In this document: positions 36,773-46,305 of the stretch, one piece after another
Layout of the letters: each line of letters opens with the position of its first letter
Numbering within the stretch: position 1 is the first letter of the stretch
Assembly: GCA_013306675.1 (NCBI GenBank)
Contig: JABLUY010000130.1
Coordinates: 1 to 64,000, forward strand
DNA length: 64,000 bases
Direction of reading: 5' to 3'
From: Thraustochytrium sp. TN22
Taxonomy: Eukaryota; Sar; Bigyra; Thraustochytrida; Thraustochytriidae
Translations under genes and position numbers: made by a program
Notes under the pieces: generated by a model
What the model was told of the DNA's origin: nothing
The model's database searches: none
The model's input: the letters and a program-made list of their open reading frames with translations, nothing else

Positions 36773-39460
36773 TTAGTGCGTGGTGGGCTTGGTGTTCGTA
36801 CGCTTGGAGTGGCGGCCGTGAATGTACTTGACAAGCATCATGGAGTCGTTGGTAGACTTGGCGGCCGTGGACGAGTCCACGCCAGAGTTCTTGTTGGCGG
36901 AGAAGATGGAGAGGCCCTGCGCGTAGCTGATCCGCGAAAAGAGCGACATGACAACAATGCCGATGGATACCCAGAAGATGGCGACGGAGATGATGACCTC
37001 GATGTCGACACCGCCCAGCTGCACGAAGCCGAAGAGCACGCCCATGACGGCACCCACAAAGCCAGTGTTGAAGACGCCGAGGAAGAGATACCAGCTGTCA
37101 AAGTACTTGCCGTCGACATCCTTGCACTGAACGATGAGCGCAAAGGTGGCAAAGATGATGATGCCGTAGTAGACGCCAAGCGCCACCGAGTAGCCCTGGC
37201 TGCCGCCTGTGCAGGCGAGCGGGGTCTCGCCTGACGTAAGGTTGTGTCCCAGGTCGACGGGCTGCGTGAAGCTCGCTTCCACGGTCATGCCGACAAAGAC
37301 GAAGAGGAAGGTGCCAAGGAAGGCGGCAGCCGGGACCCAGTAGAGGCGCAGAACGCTCATTCGCAGGTTCTCCTTGGTCGGCTCGGCCCACACGCGGTAC
37401 CAGTAGTAAACACGGCCCAGAAGCAGGCTGAGCGTGAGGCCAAAGCCCATGATGATGCCGCCAAGGCGCGTTCGGCAGGATCTGTCGTCGTTGGGCCCAA
37501 TAAGGGCAATGCACGAAGCCGTGCTGTAGATGCCACCAATCACGACGTACACGTAGTACCAGCGATGCGCCGTCTGCATGGCTTCGTGCTTCCAGCTGAT
37601 GACGAGTAGGAGGAGGACGAGCAGGCAGCCGCCGACGCCAAGACCGACCATGGCGCGGATGATGTCAGCCTCCGAGGAGTCTGACGGGACGTACTCGCAA
37701 ATGACCGAGTCCTCGATGATTTCGATGTCGCAGTAGCACGGCTCGCCGATCGTCGGACAGGCCGCGCCGTTGCGGTCCTTGTAGTGGATCTCCTTGGGGC
37801 GAATCGCTTCAGCGGTGCAGTCGAGCAGAAAGATCTCGTAGCCGTCCGCCTCGCACTCAGGCCGCGTAAAAGAGTACGAGGGCATGGCGACGAAGGAAGC
37901 GCCACTCTCCTCCTCCGGGAAGGTAATGAGCGGGAACAGCTCAAGGGTGGAGAGATCGAGGCGCGCCGAGGAGGTGTCATCCTCCGTGGCGAGCTGGTTC
38001 TGCGCCATACTGAAGCCGTTGGTGGCCTGGCGCGTGCCTGTGGCGGTAGACGGGAAGGTGACGGTGCTACCGGGCAGGATGGAGGCAAAGCCCGAGCTCC
38101 GCTCCAGCTGCTCGCGCACCGCGTCCGTGGTGAAGTGGTTCGTGGTGTTGAGGAGGTCCCCGTTGCTGTTCTCGAGCGCTTCCAGGAGAATTTTGATGGC
38201 CGTGTACGCGCTGGCACCGTACCATGCCGGGGTCAGCTGCTCGCTCGGGTTCCTGAACAGGTATGTCTCGTCACCCTCGACGCGCAACCGCTCGAGCTGC
38301 TCGAGCCAAAGCTGCGCCTCGTGCTTGCGCCACGCCGTGACGAAGGTCTTACTGGCAGTCGTTTGGTGACCGGGGCTCCACCAGACACCGGCAAACACGT
38401 AGTGCAGCGAGCGCGCGAAGTCGTACGCCTCGACCTCCGTGGTGGCCGACTCGACAATGGCCAGCAGATCTTCGCTGTCCGTACCGCGCGCGCCGTAGGT
38501 GACGGCCTCGAAGGAGTGCTCGGTGCGCGCCAGGCTACGGTGCAGGTACTGGAACTCGTTCGAGTGCGCGTCCACTAAGAGCAGCCAGTTCGTCTCGTCG
38601 CGCACCACCGCCGTCAAGTTGGCGATCAGGTTGTCCGTATACACCTGGAAGTCCTCGTCTGAGGTGGTTTTCTGAAAGGCGAACGACTGCGCGAACGACA
38701 CCGAGAACTTCGAGCTGCTCAGGGCGAAGTCCGAGACGGCCTTGCTGTAGTCCCTGCCGTGCTCCGCGTCTTCGTAGAGCAGAGCGATCTTGTACGTGCT
38801 CTCCGCCAGCACGCCAAGAGAGCGTTCCAGCTCCAGGAACTCCATCGTGCTCTGGCCCAGGAGCGAGGTAGACGAGAGAATGCCGTACGCATACGGCGTC
38901 TCCCCCTCTTCTACCGCAAAGATGGACTCCGTTGCGGCACCGGGCGAGATAAAGATGATTCCGTTGTCCTTGCACACCTGCGCCTTGACCGCCTCGGTCG
39001 ATGACGAGTGGCCGCCCAGCACATACTTGCGCATCCCAGCGCGCTCCACGTTGATCCAGTTCTCCATCTCCGCGGTAATCTCGTCCGACGACATACCCGT
39101 CGTGTTCACCAGGTCAAGGTACAGTGTATTGTCGCCCACGAAGGTCGTCATGCCTAGGCGCAGCGGGTCGCCCGCGGTCACCAGCACGTTGTTCATGGCG
39201 GTCGCGGCCTCCGTGCGGCTCAGCGTCGCGAACGAGGCATCTGCGGCGTACTCGGCGAACGCCATGCGGTACGCATGGTACATGTACGGGTCCTTGCTGA
39301 CATCCAAGTGGGCGCTCAGCTTCAGGAATGCGCCGATGGCGATCTCCACGGCCTGCGCCGTGCTCGTCACGGCCGCCAGCACCATGGCGACCAGCAGCGC
39401 CGCGCCGGAGCGCGACCGCGACCGCGACCGCGACCGCGGCGGCGACGACGACGGTGACAT
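36773..39460 (-). CDS. Class C (GABA-B-like) G-protein-coupled receptor
   Basis: The 895-residue product starts at the ATG at 39460. The N-terminus has an Arg-Ser run and then a hydrophobic signal sequence (ALLVAMVLAAVTSTAQA). Residues about 38-520 form a periplasmic-binding-type ligand domain (EIAIGAFLKLSAHLDVSK, YKIALLYEDAEHGRDYSKA, and GILSSTSLLGQSTMEFLE). A Cys-containing linker (CPTIGEPCYCDIEIIED) leads to seven spans starting about 640: IIRAMVGLGVGGCLLVLLLL, YYVYVVIGGIYSTASCIALI, IIMGFGLTLSLLLGRVYYW and so on, ending ISYAQGLSIFSANKN. There is no Cys-rich domain as in metabotropic glutamate receptors, so it is GABA-B-like. It would sense an extracellular small ligand and act through G proteins; the ligand is unknown. 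It converges with the actin-related gene (145-bp gap). Confidence 0.85.
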   Translation of the reverse strand: MSPSSSPPRSRSRSRSRSGAALLVAMVLAAVTSTAQAVEIAIGAFLKLSAHLDVSKDPYMYHAYRMAFAEYAADASFATLSRTEAATAMNNVLVTAGDPLRLGMTTFVGDNTLYLDLVNTTGMSSDEITAEMENWINVERAGMRKYVLGGHSSSTEAVKAQVCKDNGIIFISPGAATESIFAVEEGETPYAYGILSSTSLLGQSTMEFLELERSLGVLAESTYKIALLYEDAEHGRDYSKAVSDFALSSSKFSVSFAQSFAFQKTTSDEDFQVYTDNLIANLTAVVRDETNWLLLVDAHSNEFQYLHRSLARTEHSFEAVTYGARGTDSEDLLAIVESATTEVEAYDFARSLHYVFAGVWWSPGHQTTASKTFVTAWRKHEAQLWLEQLERLRVEGDETYLFRNPSEQLTPAWYGASAYTAIKILLEALENSNGDLLNTTNHFTTDAVREQLERSSGFASILPGSTVTFPSTATGTRQATNGFSMAQNQLATEDDTSSARLDLSTLELFPLITFPEEESGASFVAMPSYSFTRPECEADGYEIFLLDCTAEAIRPKEIHYKDRNGAACPTIGEPCYCDIEIIEDSVICEYVPSDSSEADIIRAMVGLGVGGCLLVLLLLVISWKHEAMQTAHRWYYVYVVIGGIYSTASCIALIGPNDDRSCRTRLGGIIMGFGLTLSLLLGRVYYWYRVWAEPTKENLRMSVLRLYWVPAAAFLGTFLFVFVGMTVEASFTQPVDLGHNLTSGETPLACTGGSQGYSVALGVYYGIIIFATFALIVQCKDVDGKYFDSWYLFLGVFNTGFVGAVMGVLFGFVQLGGVDIEVIISVAIFWVSIGIVVMSLFSRISYAQGLSIFSANKNSGVDSSTAAKSTNDSMMLVKYIHGRHSKRTNTKPTTH

Positions 39461-40264
39461 TCTTTCCGCGCAGCGCCCGCCTCTTGCTAGGTTGGGCTCT
39501 TCGCAAGGTGGCGAGCGAGCGTACGAGCGAGGCAGCTGGGCGCTCGCTGCGGCCCTCGTCTCGCCCAGCTCGATCCGGGTATGACTGCGGCGCGCGTGCG
39601 GAGCGGCCGCGTATGGGCTCTGTCGCCGGGCCTGAGGAGCCGAGCCGCCACTGCAGGGAGCGAGCGGGGCCAGGAGGGTCGAGCGAGCCGCCTCCCGACA
39701 TCGGAGCCGACCGGCGTGTACGCATCCATCGCTGCTAGCTAACGAACATGACAGCAAGCACCGGGCCAGGCCGGCCAGCTGCTGAGCGGCCGAGGGCCTA
39801 CGCGGCGCAGCCGGCTAGCCGGGGGCCGCCGGCCTGTCAAGTTTAACGAGCCACCAAAAGCAGACATGAGCACAGGAAGCAATCGGCAGCTCAAGACCGA
39901 GACCGCGCCGCGAAGAAGGCCCGTGCCCGCGCCGTGGCCGGCGGACAGCCTGGACAGGATCGAGCCTGGCAAGTCGAGCCTCGGCTGCTGCGTCAAGCCG
40001 CGACGGAGGCAAGCGAGCAACTCGCAGCCCACTCAGGACCTCAAAAGAGAACAAGCAAAGGGGGCCGGTCTCCACTCAGGTCGCGCCTCCCTTGCTCCGT
40101 TGAAGCTTCGGCGGCTCGAGGCGAGAGCTCGCGTGGCGCAACGCACGGCAACGCAGGCAGCGCAGCACGGCACGGCGACGGCAATGCGTGAGTGAGCTTG
40201 AAGAGCGTCCCGCGTCCCACGTCCCACCGTCACCGCGTGTCCCACCTGACATGAACATTTCTTA

Positions 40265-40290
40265 CGATCGATCGATCGATCGATCGATCG
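40265..40290. repeat. CGAT tetranucleotide microsatellite
   Basis: Six and a half perfect CGAT units. Confidence 0.95.
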
Positions 40291-41036
40291 CTTGATCCAT
40301 CAATCAAGGGCCGGCGGTCCGGACCGCGGCAGCCTTGGCTGCCAAGCCGCGCGAGCGACGCGGCGCATGCGCGAGCGTGGCGGAGCGGGCGGCGCAGGCG
40401 GAGTGGAGCGGGGCCGCGTGCACGGTCTGGGACCCTCGCCTCGCGCGGCGGTTGGGACCGGGTCCTGTAAGGTCGCAGGGGAAGGAGAGCATGAGGGGCG
40501 AGGGGAAGGCGGGTGGGCCGAGGCCCGCGGACTACGCGCGGGGGCGCAATGTTGTCGGCAGGGGCGCTATCGGCGCGGCGTAGTACGAGTTCCACTCCAC
40601 GCGGCCGGCCGGCCGGCCGGCGGCGGTTGGCTCCTCGACCTCTCTGTGAGTCTCTGTGGTCGAGGCGAGTCTGAGCCGCGCCGAGTCGACCTCGAGGCGA
40701 GCTGAGCTGCCTTCAACGCGCGAGTCGCCCGGTGGTCAGCACAACTTGGGCTCCGACGCGTCGGATGGCGTGGAATCAGCCTAGCTAGCTAGCTCTAGCG
40801 AGCTAGCGAGGATGATCGACTGTCACTCCCCTCCTTTTTCCTTCCTCGTGCGCTGCGATGCGCTGCGGTGCGAAGCGCTGCGAAGCGTGGGCGGTGCGGA
40901 GAGATGCGAACATCGGACAAGGACGCACTTGCTGCGGCCTCAGTGCGGCCTCGCTCGCTGTCAGGTGAGCCAGCTTGTTGCAGCTTGCGACCATGGTTGC
41001 GACTGGTGGGACTCATGACATCTCTGACGCGTAAAG

Positions 41037-41094
41037 TCAAGCAAGCGAGCGAGCAAGCAGGCAAGCAAGCAAGCAAGCAAGTAAGCCAGCAAGC
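41037..41094. repeat. AAGC/GAGC tetranucleotide array
   Basis: About fourteen degenerate AAGC, GAGC and AGGC tetramers in tandem. Confidence 0.9.
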
Positions 41095-41556
41095 ACACAT
41101 GGTTGGCGGAGTGGCAACCTCAGCCCGCGCCGACTCGGAGAGGGCTAGAAGACTGAGCGGGCCGCCACCGGCAAGGCCCAGCTCCGCCCTGGCAGGCAGG
41201 CTCTTGTCCCGGACGAGGCTAAAGAGCCACTGAATTCTCTAGCTGGTTGGCTAGTAGCGCTACCTCACTGTTAGGCCTCGAAAGGTCAGCCAGCGCAGGC
41301 AGGAGCGAGCTAACTTCAAGTTGTGCTTGCCGCTCCTGGCTTGTTCAACCTCGCAACAAAGCCAGAAAGAGAAACTGTGATGCAACGCATGAGCGAAGCA
41401 ATCTGCTTGCCCTCTTGCAGACAGCCAGTGCTTGGCCTAGGCACGCTTGAAAAGATGGCGCCGGATTCAAGTTCGAAGCCACTGCAGGGGCCGGCCACCG
41501 CAGTCTTTACACCAGTACAAGTGACGTACAAGTTGACTCGGACAGCAAATCGCTGC

Positions 41557-41986
41557 GCACGGCGCCGCGGCAACCGCGTGGTGGCGGAAGCCAACCTGCT
41601 GCGGCTTTTGCAGCTGTCCTCGGAGCTCGTTCACCTGAACGAGAAGGGACCTGATCGAGCGCGAAGAAACAGAACAAGGTCTCGGTGTCTCCTTGCCAAG
41701 CTTTCCGCACGGCGCCGCGGCAACCGCGAGGTGGCGGAAGCCAACCTGCTGCGGCTCTTGCAGCTGTCCTCGGAGCTCGTTCACCTGACCGAGAAGGGTC
41801 CTGATCGAGCGCGAAGACACAGAACAAGGTCTCGGTGTCTCCTTGCCAGGCTTTGCGCACGGCGCCGCGGCAACCGCGAGGTGGCGGAAGCCAACCTGCT
41901 GCGGCTCTTGCAGCTGTCCTAGGAGCTCGACCTGATCGAGCGCGAAGAGACAGAACAAGGTCTCGGTGTCTCCTTGCCAGGCTTTC
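41557..41986 (+). repeat. 150-bp tandem array containing a copied fragment of RPAP1 coding sequence
   Basis: Three direct copies begin at 41557, 41707 and 41857; the third lacks about 20 bp. Each includes a stretch starting GAGGTGGCGGAAGCC whose translation EVAEANLLRLLQ / SSELVHLTEK matches RPAP1 residues about 1164-1186 (EVADANLLRLLQ / SPELVHLTEK, 20 of 23 identical), encoded at 45691-45759 on the same strand. Weaker similarity continues about 20 bp further. The unit length is a multiple of three, so a plus frame stays open through the array, but it has no independent coding support. The remaining part of the unit (GAACAAGGTCTCGGTGTC and flanks) has no match I noticed. Confidence 0.88.
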
Positions 41987-42201
41987 GAGCTGTGTGCTGT
42001 GCAGTCATCGGCACCAAGAGAGCGTCGTCACATTGGCGCCAATGATCATGAGCCAAGCAACTCGGCCTCAGCTGTCCGTGCACCCGCGATCTTGTAGCGA
42101 TGGGTCTTGGTCATGTCATCGTCACGGTCACTCTCCATGGCAATGCTTGAGAGGCTGATGGAGCTCCAGAACCCGATTCTTGGCTGTCGCCAGCGACGAA
42201 G

Positions 42202-45200
42202 ATGCTGCATCCGCGCGCGCGCAGCCTGGAGGAGGACCTGGAGCTGGCGGCGGCGGGCCGGCTGGAGCCGTCCGCCGCGCGCGTGAGCAGCGGCGGCGAC
42301 GCAGGGTCGGCGACATCGGCGCGGGATGCCGAGCGCCAGCCATCCGACACGACGGCCGATGGCCGCCGCCGCGTGAGGTTCGAGCTGCCGGAGGACCACA
42401 GCGAGGCGCGCGAGGCGCGAGCGAGCCGCCACCCCGCCGGCCTAGCCGGCGCGAGCGAGCAGGAGGATGAGGAGGACCCCTTCGAGCGGCTGGCGGACCA
42501 CGACCGCCGCTCCAGCGTGCCGGGGCTGCTCTCCGGCATCCGCGAGCGCGAGCAGGGCGCAGACACCAAGGCCATGTTTCTGCCCGAGCGCGCCAAGGCC
42601 ACGCCCAAGGGCTTTCCGCAGCCCTTTCGCACGCAAGGCGCGGCGCCGGAGCCGACGGGGCGCAAGCGCGTCTCGCTCTTCAAGCAGCGCATGCTCGAGA
42701 AGCGCGGCGAGGCCGTGCCGGATGGCGAGGGCGCTGGCGAGCAGCGCGCAGCAGGGGCCGCCAGCCTGCGAATGCCGCGCGCGCCCTCGGGCGACGCGGC
42801 GCTAGACGCCAATTCCGCGCAGGTCGACAGCATGACGCCCGAGCAGATCGCGCGCGCCCAGGAGGAGATCCGCATGCAGTTCGACCCGGAGATCCTGAGC
42901 AAGTTCATGGCAAAGATGGGCAGCCGCGGCGGCGGTGGCGGCGATGCGAGCAAGGCGAGCCCCGCGGAAGGGCCCAAGGACGACGCGCGCGCGGAGCGCG
43001 AGGCCAAGCTCAAGGACCTCTCGTGGATCAGGTCCGAGGAGCAGCTGGACGAGGCCATCAACATGCTCCCGACGCGCGAAAAGGACAAGCTGCGGTGGAC
43101 CGGCCGCATTCACGACCCTCCGACGGCGCCCGACCCGGAGGAGGCGCTGGAGGCCGCCGCGCAGCAGGCCGCGGCCGCCGCCGGCGGCGCCGGCGCGGAC
43201 CTGGTGCCGGCCAACTTTCGCACCTCCGTGGAGACCGCGCGCTTCGACCTCGAGGGCAACTTTGTGATGCCGGACGCGGACGCGCCGCCGCGGTCGGCGC
43301 TCTATCACCACGGCGACGAGCCGGACCGCGCGGGTTACACAATCCTGGAGCTCACGCAGCTCGCGCGGAGCACGGCCGCGGCGCAAAAGTCGCTGGCGCT
43401 CGGCTGCCTGGCGAAGATCCTGCGCAAGCGCCACGTGGCGCTCTACGGCGAGGGCACGCCGGCGGCCGAGGAGCGCGCCGCGCTCCTGGTGAACGGCAGG
43501 CATCCGCTGTTCAGCCTGCCGGCGCAGCTGGGCGTGATTGTTCGCATGGGGCTCGACAACGGCAACGTCAGCGTTGTGACCAGTGCCGTGGACGCGCTCG
43601 AGGCCTTCTTCGTGCCGAGGCTGCACCTGGATGCGGTCTTTGCGTCGGCCGGCTTCGCCCTTGGTCGCGTCCTGCCGGGCGACCTGCCGCGCGCGCAGGG
43701 CGCGCAGGACGTCTTCGCGCGAGCCTTCGACGAGGAGGCCCTCGACGTGGGCGCTGGCGAGACTACCGAGGCTGAGAAAGAGGACGACGAGGACGCCGTG
43801 GAGGACGCGGAGGCGGTGGCGAATTCGCCCGTGGGCGGCCTCGTGCGCATCGGGCTCATCGAGCGCATCCGCTTTTTGTTGCGCATCGACCGCGCGCTGG
43901 CGACCGGCGTGGAGCTGGACGACGAGCGCGTCGGCCGCTGTCTGGATATGCTCACGACCATCGCGCTGCACTCGCCGGCTGGCGCGGGGCTCGTGGCGCG
44001 GGCGTCGGGGCTCATGCCCTGGCTCGCTGACCATCTCGCGCGCGCGCTCGGCGGCGACAGCCCGGCCGCCGCTGCCGAGCCCTGGCTGCGCCTCGCGTAC
44101 GTGCTGTCGGCCTCACAGCGGGAATTCGCGAGCGCGCTGGCGCAGCCGGCCACGTGCGCGGCGCTCCGAGAGGGGATTCTCACCGGGTCTGCACCACTCG
44201 CGCGTGTTCTTCTGCGCGTGTGGCGCAGCATGGGGCTCGCCGCGCGCGTCGAGCAGGACGGCCCGTATCGCGTGAGCGGGCCGACCCACGCGACCCCGGA
44301 GGAGGCCTTCGAGGCGGTTGCGGAGATCTGGGCCGGCCGCGCCTGTAGCGAGGCCTTCATGTGCGCGCACGCTTACCTGCGCAGCGGGTCGCAGGATGAG
44401 ACTGTGGTGGAGGACCTGACGTACATTCACATCGTACACGCCGAAGAGGTTGTCCCGCTCGAGATTCGTGACAACCTCGTTCAGGAGATGGCTCGCGCCG
44501 TGCAGGCACGCCTGGAGACCGTGTTGCCGACCCTGCTGGACTCGCCTGGGATGCCCATCGCCGACGAAGTGCTGCTTCTCGTGGACCTGCTGCTTGCCCT
44601 CGTGCGGCGCGAGGACGTGCGGTCGACATGGGCCGAGGTGCTGGCTCCGGAGGGTACGCTGCGGGAGCTCGTCGACGGTCTGCTCGCCATGGGCCTGCCA
44701 GAAGAGCTGGCCAAGGCGCGCAGCGCGAGCACGGTGGCACCCGGCGAAATCTGCCTGCAGCGCACCTTCTCCATGATTTGGATTCGCACGGCGCAGGTGC
44801 TCGCCCGCGTTTGCGGCGTGGTGAGCCCGGACGAGGAAGAGGCGGCTGCGGCTGCGGCTGCGGAAGAAGGGGAGGAGGACGAGGAGGAGGAGGACGAGGA
44901 GGTTGACGCGGCGGAGGCCAGCTCCGTGGAGCAGGCGCGGCGGCGCTTCATCACAGACTGCATGCCGGCCGTGGACGCGCGCGTGTCGGGCGAAGAGTAT
45001 GTGGTGGCGGCGCTGCTGGATGCTGTGTTGTCGCCGCGCCTGCACGTGGCCGGGCACGAGGGTGCGCTGGTGCTCAGGTCGGCCATTGTAGCTTGCCTCG
45101 GCGGAGAGCGCGCCGTGGACGCAAGCAGAGCGCTGCTGGCGTCGGGGCTCGGCACCACTGTCGTGGGCGACTCGCTCCAGTCGCTGCGTATCGGGCATTA

Positions 45201-46197
45201 CCGGGAGAGTCTGAGCACGCAAGGCCGCCGTGCGGACACTGTCCTGGGCCGTCGCTGGCACGAGGCGCGGTCCGCGTGGTCGCTGCTGCCGCTCTTTGTG
45301 GCGTTTCGGCCAGAGGGCCCGGCGATGGTCACGGCCGCGCTCACGACGACGCAGCAGCTGCTAGTGGACGACGCAGTGTGCCCGGAGGACGTCCTCCTCG
45401 TGCTGGCGCGCGTGCTAGCCATGGTGGAGGCGCCGGCGCTGACGGACCCAGCAAACGCGAGTGCCATGACGGCGCTCGTGGACGGCGCACTGGCGGCCGT
45501 GTCACCGGGCGAAGAGATCTCGCTCCTGCTCCAGGAGGCGGCCTCGGGCAAGGGCGCGCTTCTCAAGTTGTGGGAGTCGCTGATTGCTGCGTACAATGAG
45601 CGTCTGAACGGGCACCCTGCCGCGACGGCGCTGCTGCTTCTCATGCTGCGCACGGCGGGCGACCGCGAGCTGCGGCTCATTGTGTGGAGCGAGGTGGCGG
45701 ACGCCAACCTGCTGCGGCTCCTGCAGCCGTCGCCGGAGCTCGTTCACCTGACCGAGAAGGACCTGACCGAGCCGGAGGAGACCTGGGACGAGATCATCCA
45801 GTATGTCTCGCAGTCGCTGTGCACGCGCGCCCTGACACGCGGCGGGAATCCGTTCTTGTACGGCGTCGCGATCCGCCTGCTGGCGCAGTTCTTTTGGCGC
45901 CATAAGAGCTCGTGGAACCGGCGCCGGCTGCTCAAGTCGCTCGTGGCTGGCGGGCCGTTCGAGGAGATCGCCACGCTGCCGCTCGAAGAGGACCAGGACG
46001 GGCTGCACCCGAATGCCTTTGCGGCGCTCCGGGCGGTGGCCCGCGAGGACGAAGCCGTCCGCGCGCGCATTGCCGTGGCCTTTCCCAAGGTGTTGGAGCG
46101 CGACGCGCATGAGCAGGCGCAGGTCTCGGAGATGCTCGTCGAGGCGCACATCAAGGCGCAGGAGGCGGGCGCGGATGCGGAAGACGGTGATCAGTAG
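42202..46197 (+). CDS. RPAP1: RNA polymerase II-associated protein 1 (RPAP1/MINIYO)
   Basis: The 1331-residue product starts at the ATG at 42202 (MLHPRARSLEEDLELAA). RPAP1 helps assemble and import RNA polymerase II and bridges it to Mediator; the plant homolog MINIYO triggers differentiation. The N-terminal RPAP1 box is clear at about 213-235 (MTPEQIARAQEEIRMQFDPE, then ILSKFMAKMG), followed by LSWIRSEEQLDEAINML. The C-terminal RPAP1 box at about 347-400 reads RFDLEGNFVMPDADAP, then LYHHGDEPDRAGYTILELTQ and LARSTAAAQKSLAL. The remaining 900 or so residues are helical-repeat-like, with an acidic stretch (about 875-910, GEEDEEEEDEEVD). The KRVSLFKQRM motif near 155-165 is typical of the family N-terminus. 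A short piece of its 3' coding region is repeated upstream of the gene. Confidence 0.9.
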   Translation: MLHPRARSLEEDLELAAAGRLEPSAARVSSGGDAGSATSARDAERQPSDTTADGRRRVRFELPEDHSEAREARASRHPAGLAGASEQEDEEDPFERLADHDRRSSVPGLLSGIREREQGADTKAMFLPERAKATPKGFPQPFRTQGAAPEPTGRKRVSLFKQRMLEKRGEAVPDGEGAGEQRAAGAASLRMPRAPSGDAALDANSAQVDSMTPEQIARAQEEIRMQFDPEILSKFMAKMGSRGGGGGDASKASPAEGPKDDARAEREAKLKDLSWIRSEEQLDEAINMLPTREKDKLRWTGRIHDPPTAPDPEEALEAAAQQAAAAAGGAGADLVPANFRTSVETARFDLEGNFVMPDADAPPRSALYHHGDEPDRAGYTILELTQLARSTAAAQKSLALGCLAKILRKRHVALYGEGTPAAEERAALLVNGRHPLFSLPAQLGVIVRMGLDNGNVSVVTSAVDALEAFFVPRLHLDAVFASAGFALGRVLPGDLPRAQGAQDVFARAFDEEALDVGAGETTEAEKEDDEDAVEDAEAVANSPVGGLVRIGLIERIRFLLRIDRALATGVELDDERVGRCLDMLTTIALHSPAGAGLVARASGLMPWLADHLARALGGDSPAAAAEPWLRLAYVLSASQREFASALAQPATCAALREGILTGSAPLARVLLRVWRSMGLAARVEQDGPYRVSGPTHATPEEAFEAVAEIWAGRACSEAFMCAHAYLRSGSQDETVVEDLTYIHIVHAEEVVPLEIRDNLVQEMARAVQARLETVLPTLLDSPGMPIADEVLLLVDLLLALVRREDVRSTWAEVLAPEGTLRELVDGLLAMGLPEELAKARSASTVAPGEICLQRTFSMIWIRTAQVLARVCGVVSPDEEEAAAAAAAEEGEEDEEEEDEEVDAAEASSVEQARRRFITDCMPAVDARVSGEEYVVAALLDAVLSPRLHVAGHEGALVLRSAIVACLGGERAVDASRALLASGLGTTVVGDSLQSLRIGHYRESLSTQGRRADTVLGRRWHEARSAWSLLPLFVAFRPEGPAMVTAALTTTQQLLVDDAVCPEDVLLVLARVLAMVEAPALTDPANASAMTALVDGALAAVSPGEEISLLLQEAASGKGALLKLWESLIAAYNERLNGHPAATALLLLMLRTAGDRELRLIVWSEVADANLLRLLQPSPELVHLTEKDLTEPEETWDEIIQYVSQSLCTRALTRGGNPFLYGVAIRLLAQFFWRHKSSWNRRRLLKSLVAGGPFEEIATLPLEEDQDGLHPNAFAALRAVAREDEAVRARIAVAFPKVLERDAHEQAQVSEMLVEAHIKAQEAGADAEDGDQ

Positions 46198-46305
46198 AAA
46201 TGTCAAGAGAGGTTGAAGCCAAAAAATGAAAGTTTCGAAGAGTGGTGAAATAGAATGATCAGAAAGAGCTCGTGTGCGTGGGTGTGTGGGTGTGTGGGTG
46301 TGTGT

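Larger units (their letters stand above)
39461..42201. other. Large divergent gap, GPCR (-) / RPAP1 (+), repeat-rich
   Basis: This is the longest non-coding stretch in the window (2741 bp). It holds a CGAT tract (40265-40290), a GGCC tract (40600-40622), an AAGC array (41037-41094) and the 150-bp array derived from RPAP1 (41557-41986). Base composition is less extreme than in the genes. No open frame looks like a conserved protein. Confidence 0.55.

Noticed and set aside
41323-41922. 199-residue open frame spanning the 150-bp array
   Set aside because: The frame is open because the unit length is a multiple of three and contains an RPAP1 fragment. There is no separate gene support, and the third unit ends in a stop.
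41557-41986. CRISPR-like or integron-like direct repeats
   Set aside because: Units are contiguous with no unique spacers, there are no cas-type genes and the context is eukaryotic.
39461-42201. Possible transposon or virus-like element in the largest gap
   Set aside because: No transposase, integrase, reverse transcriptase or capsid-like frame, and no terminal repeats, were seen; only simple repeats and the RPAP1-derived array.
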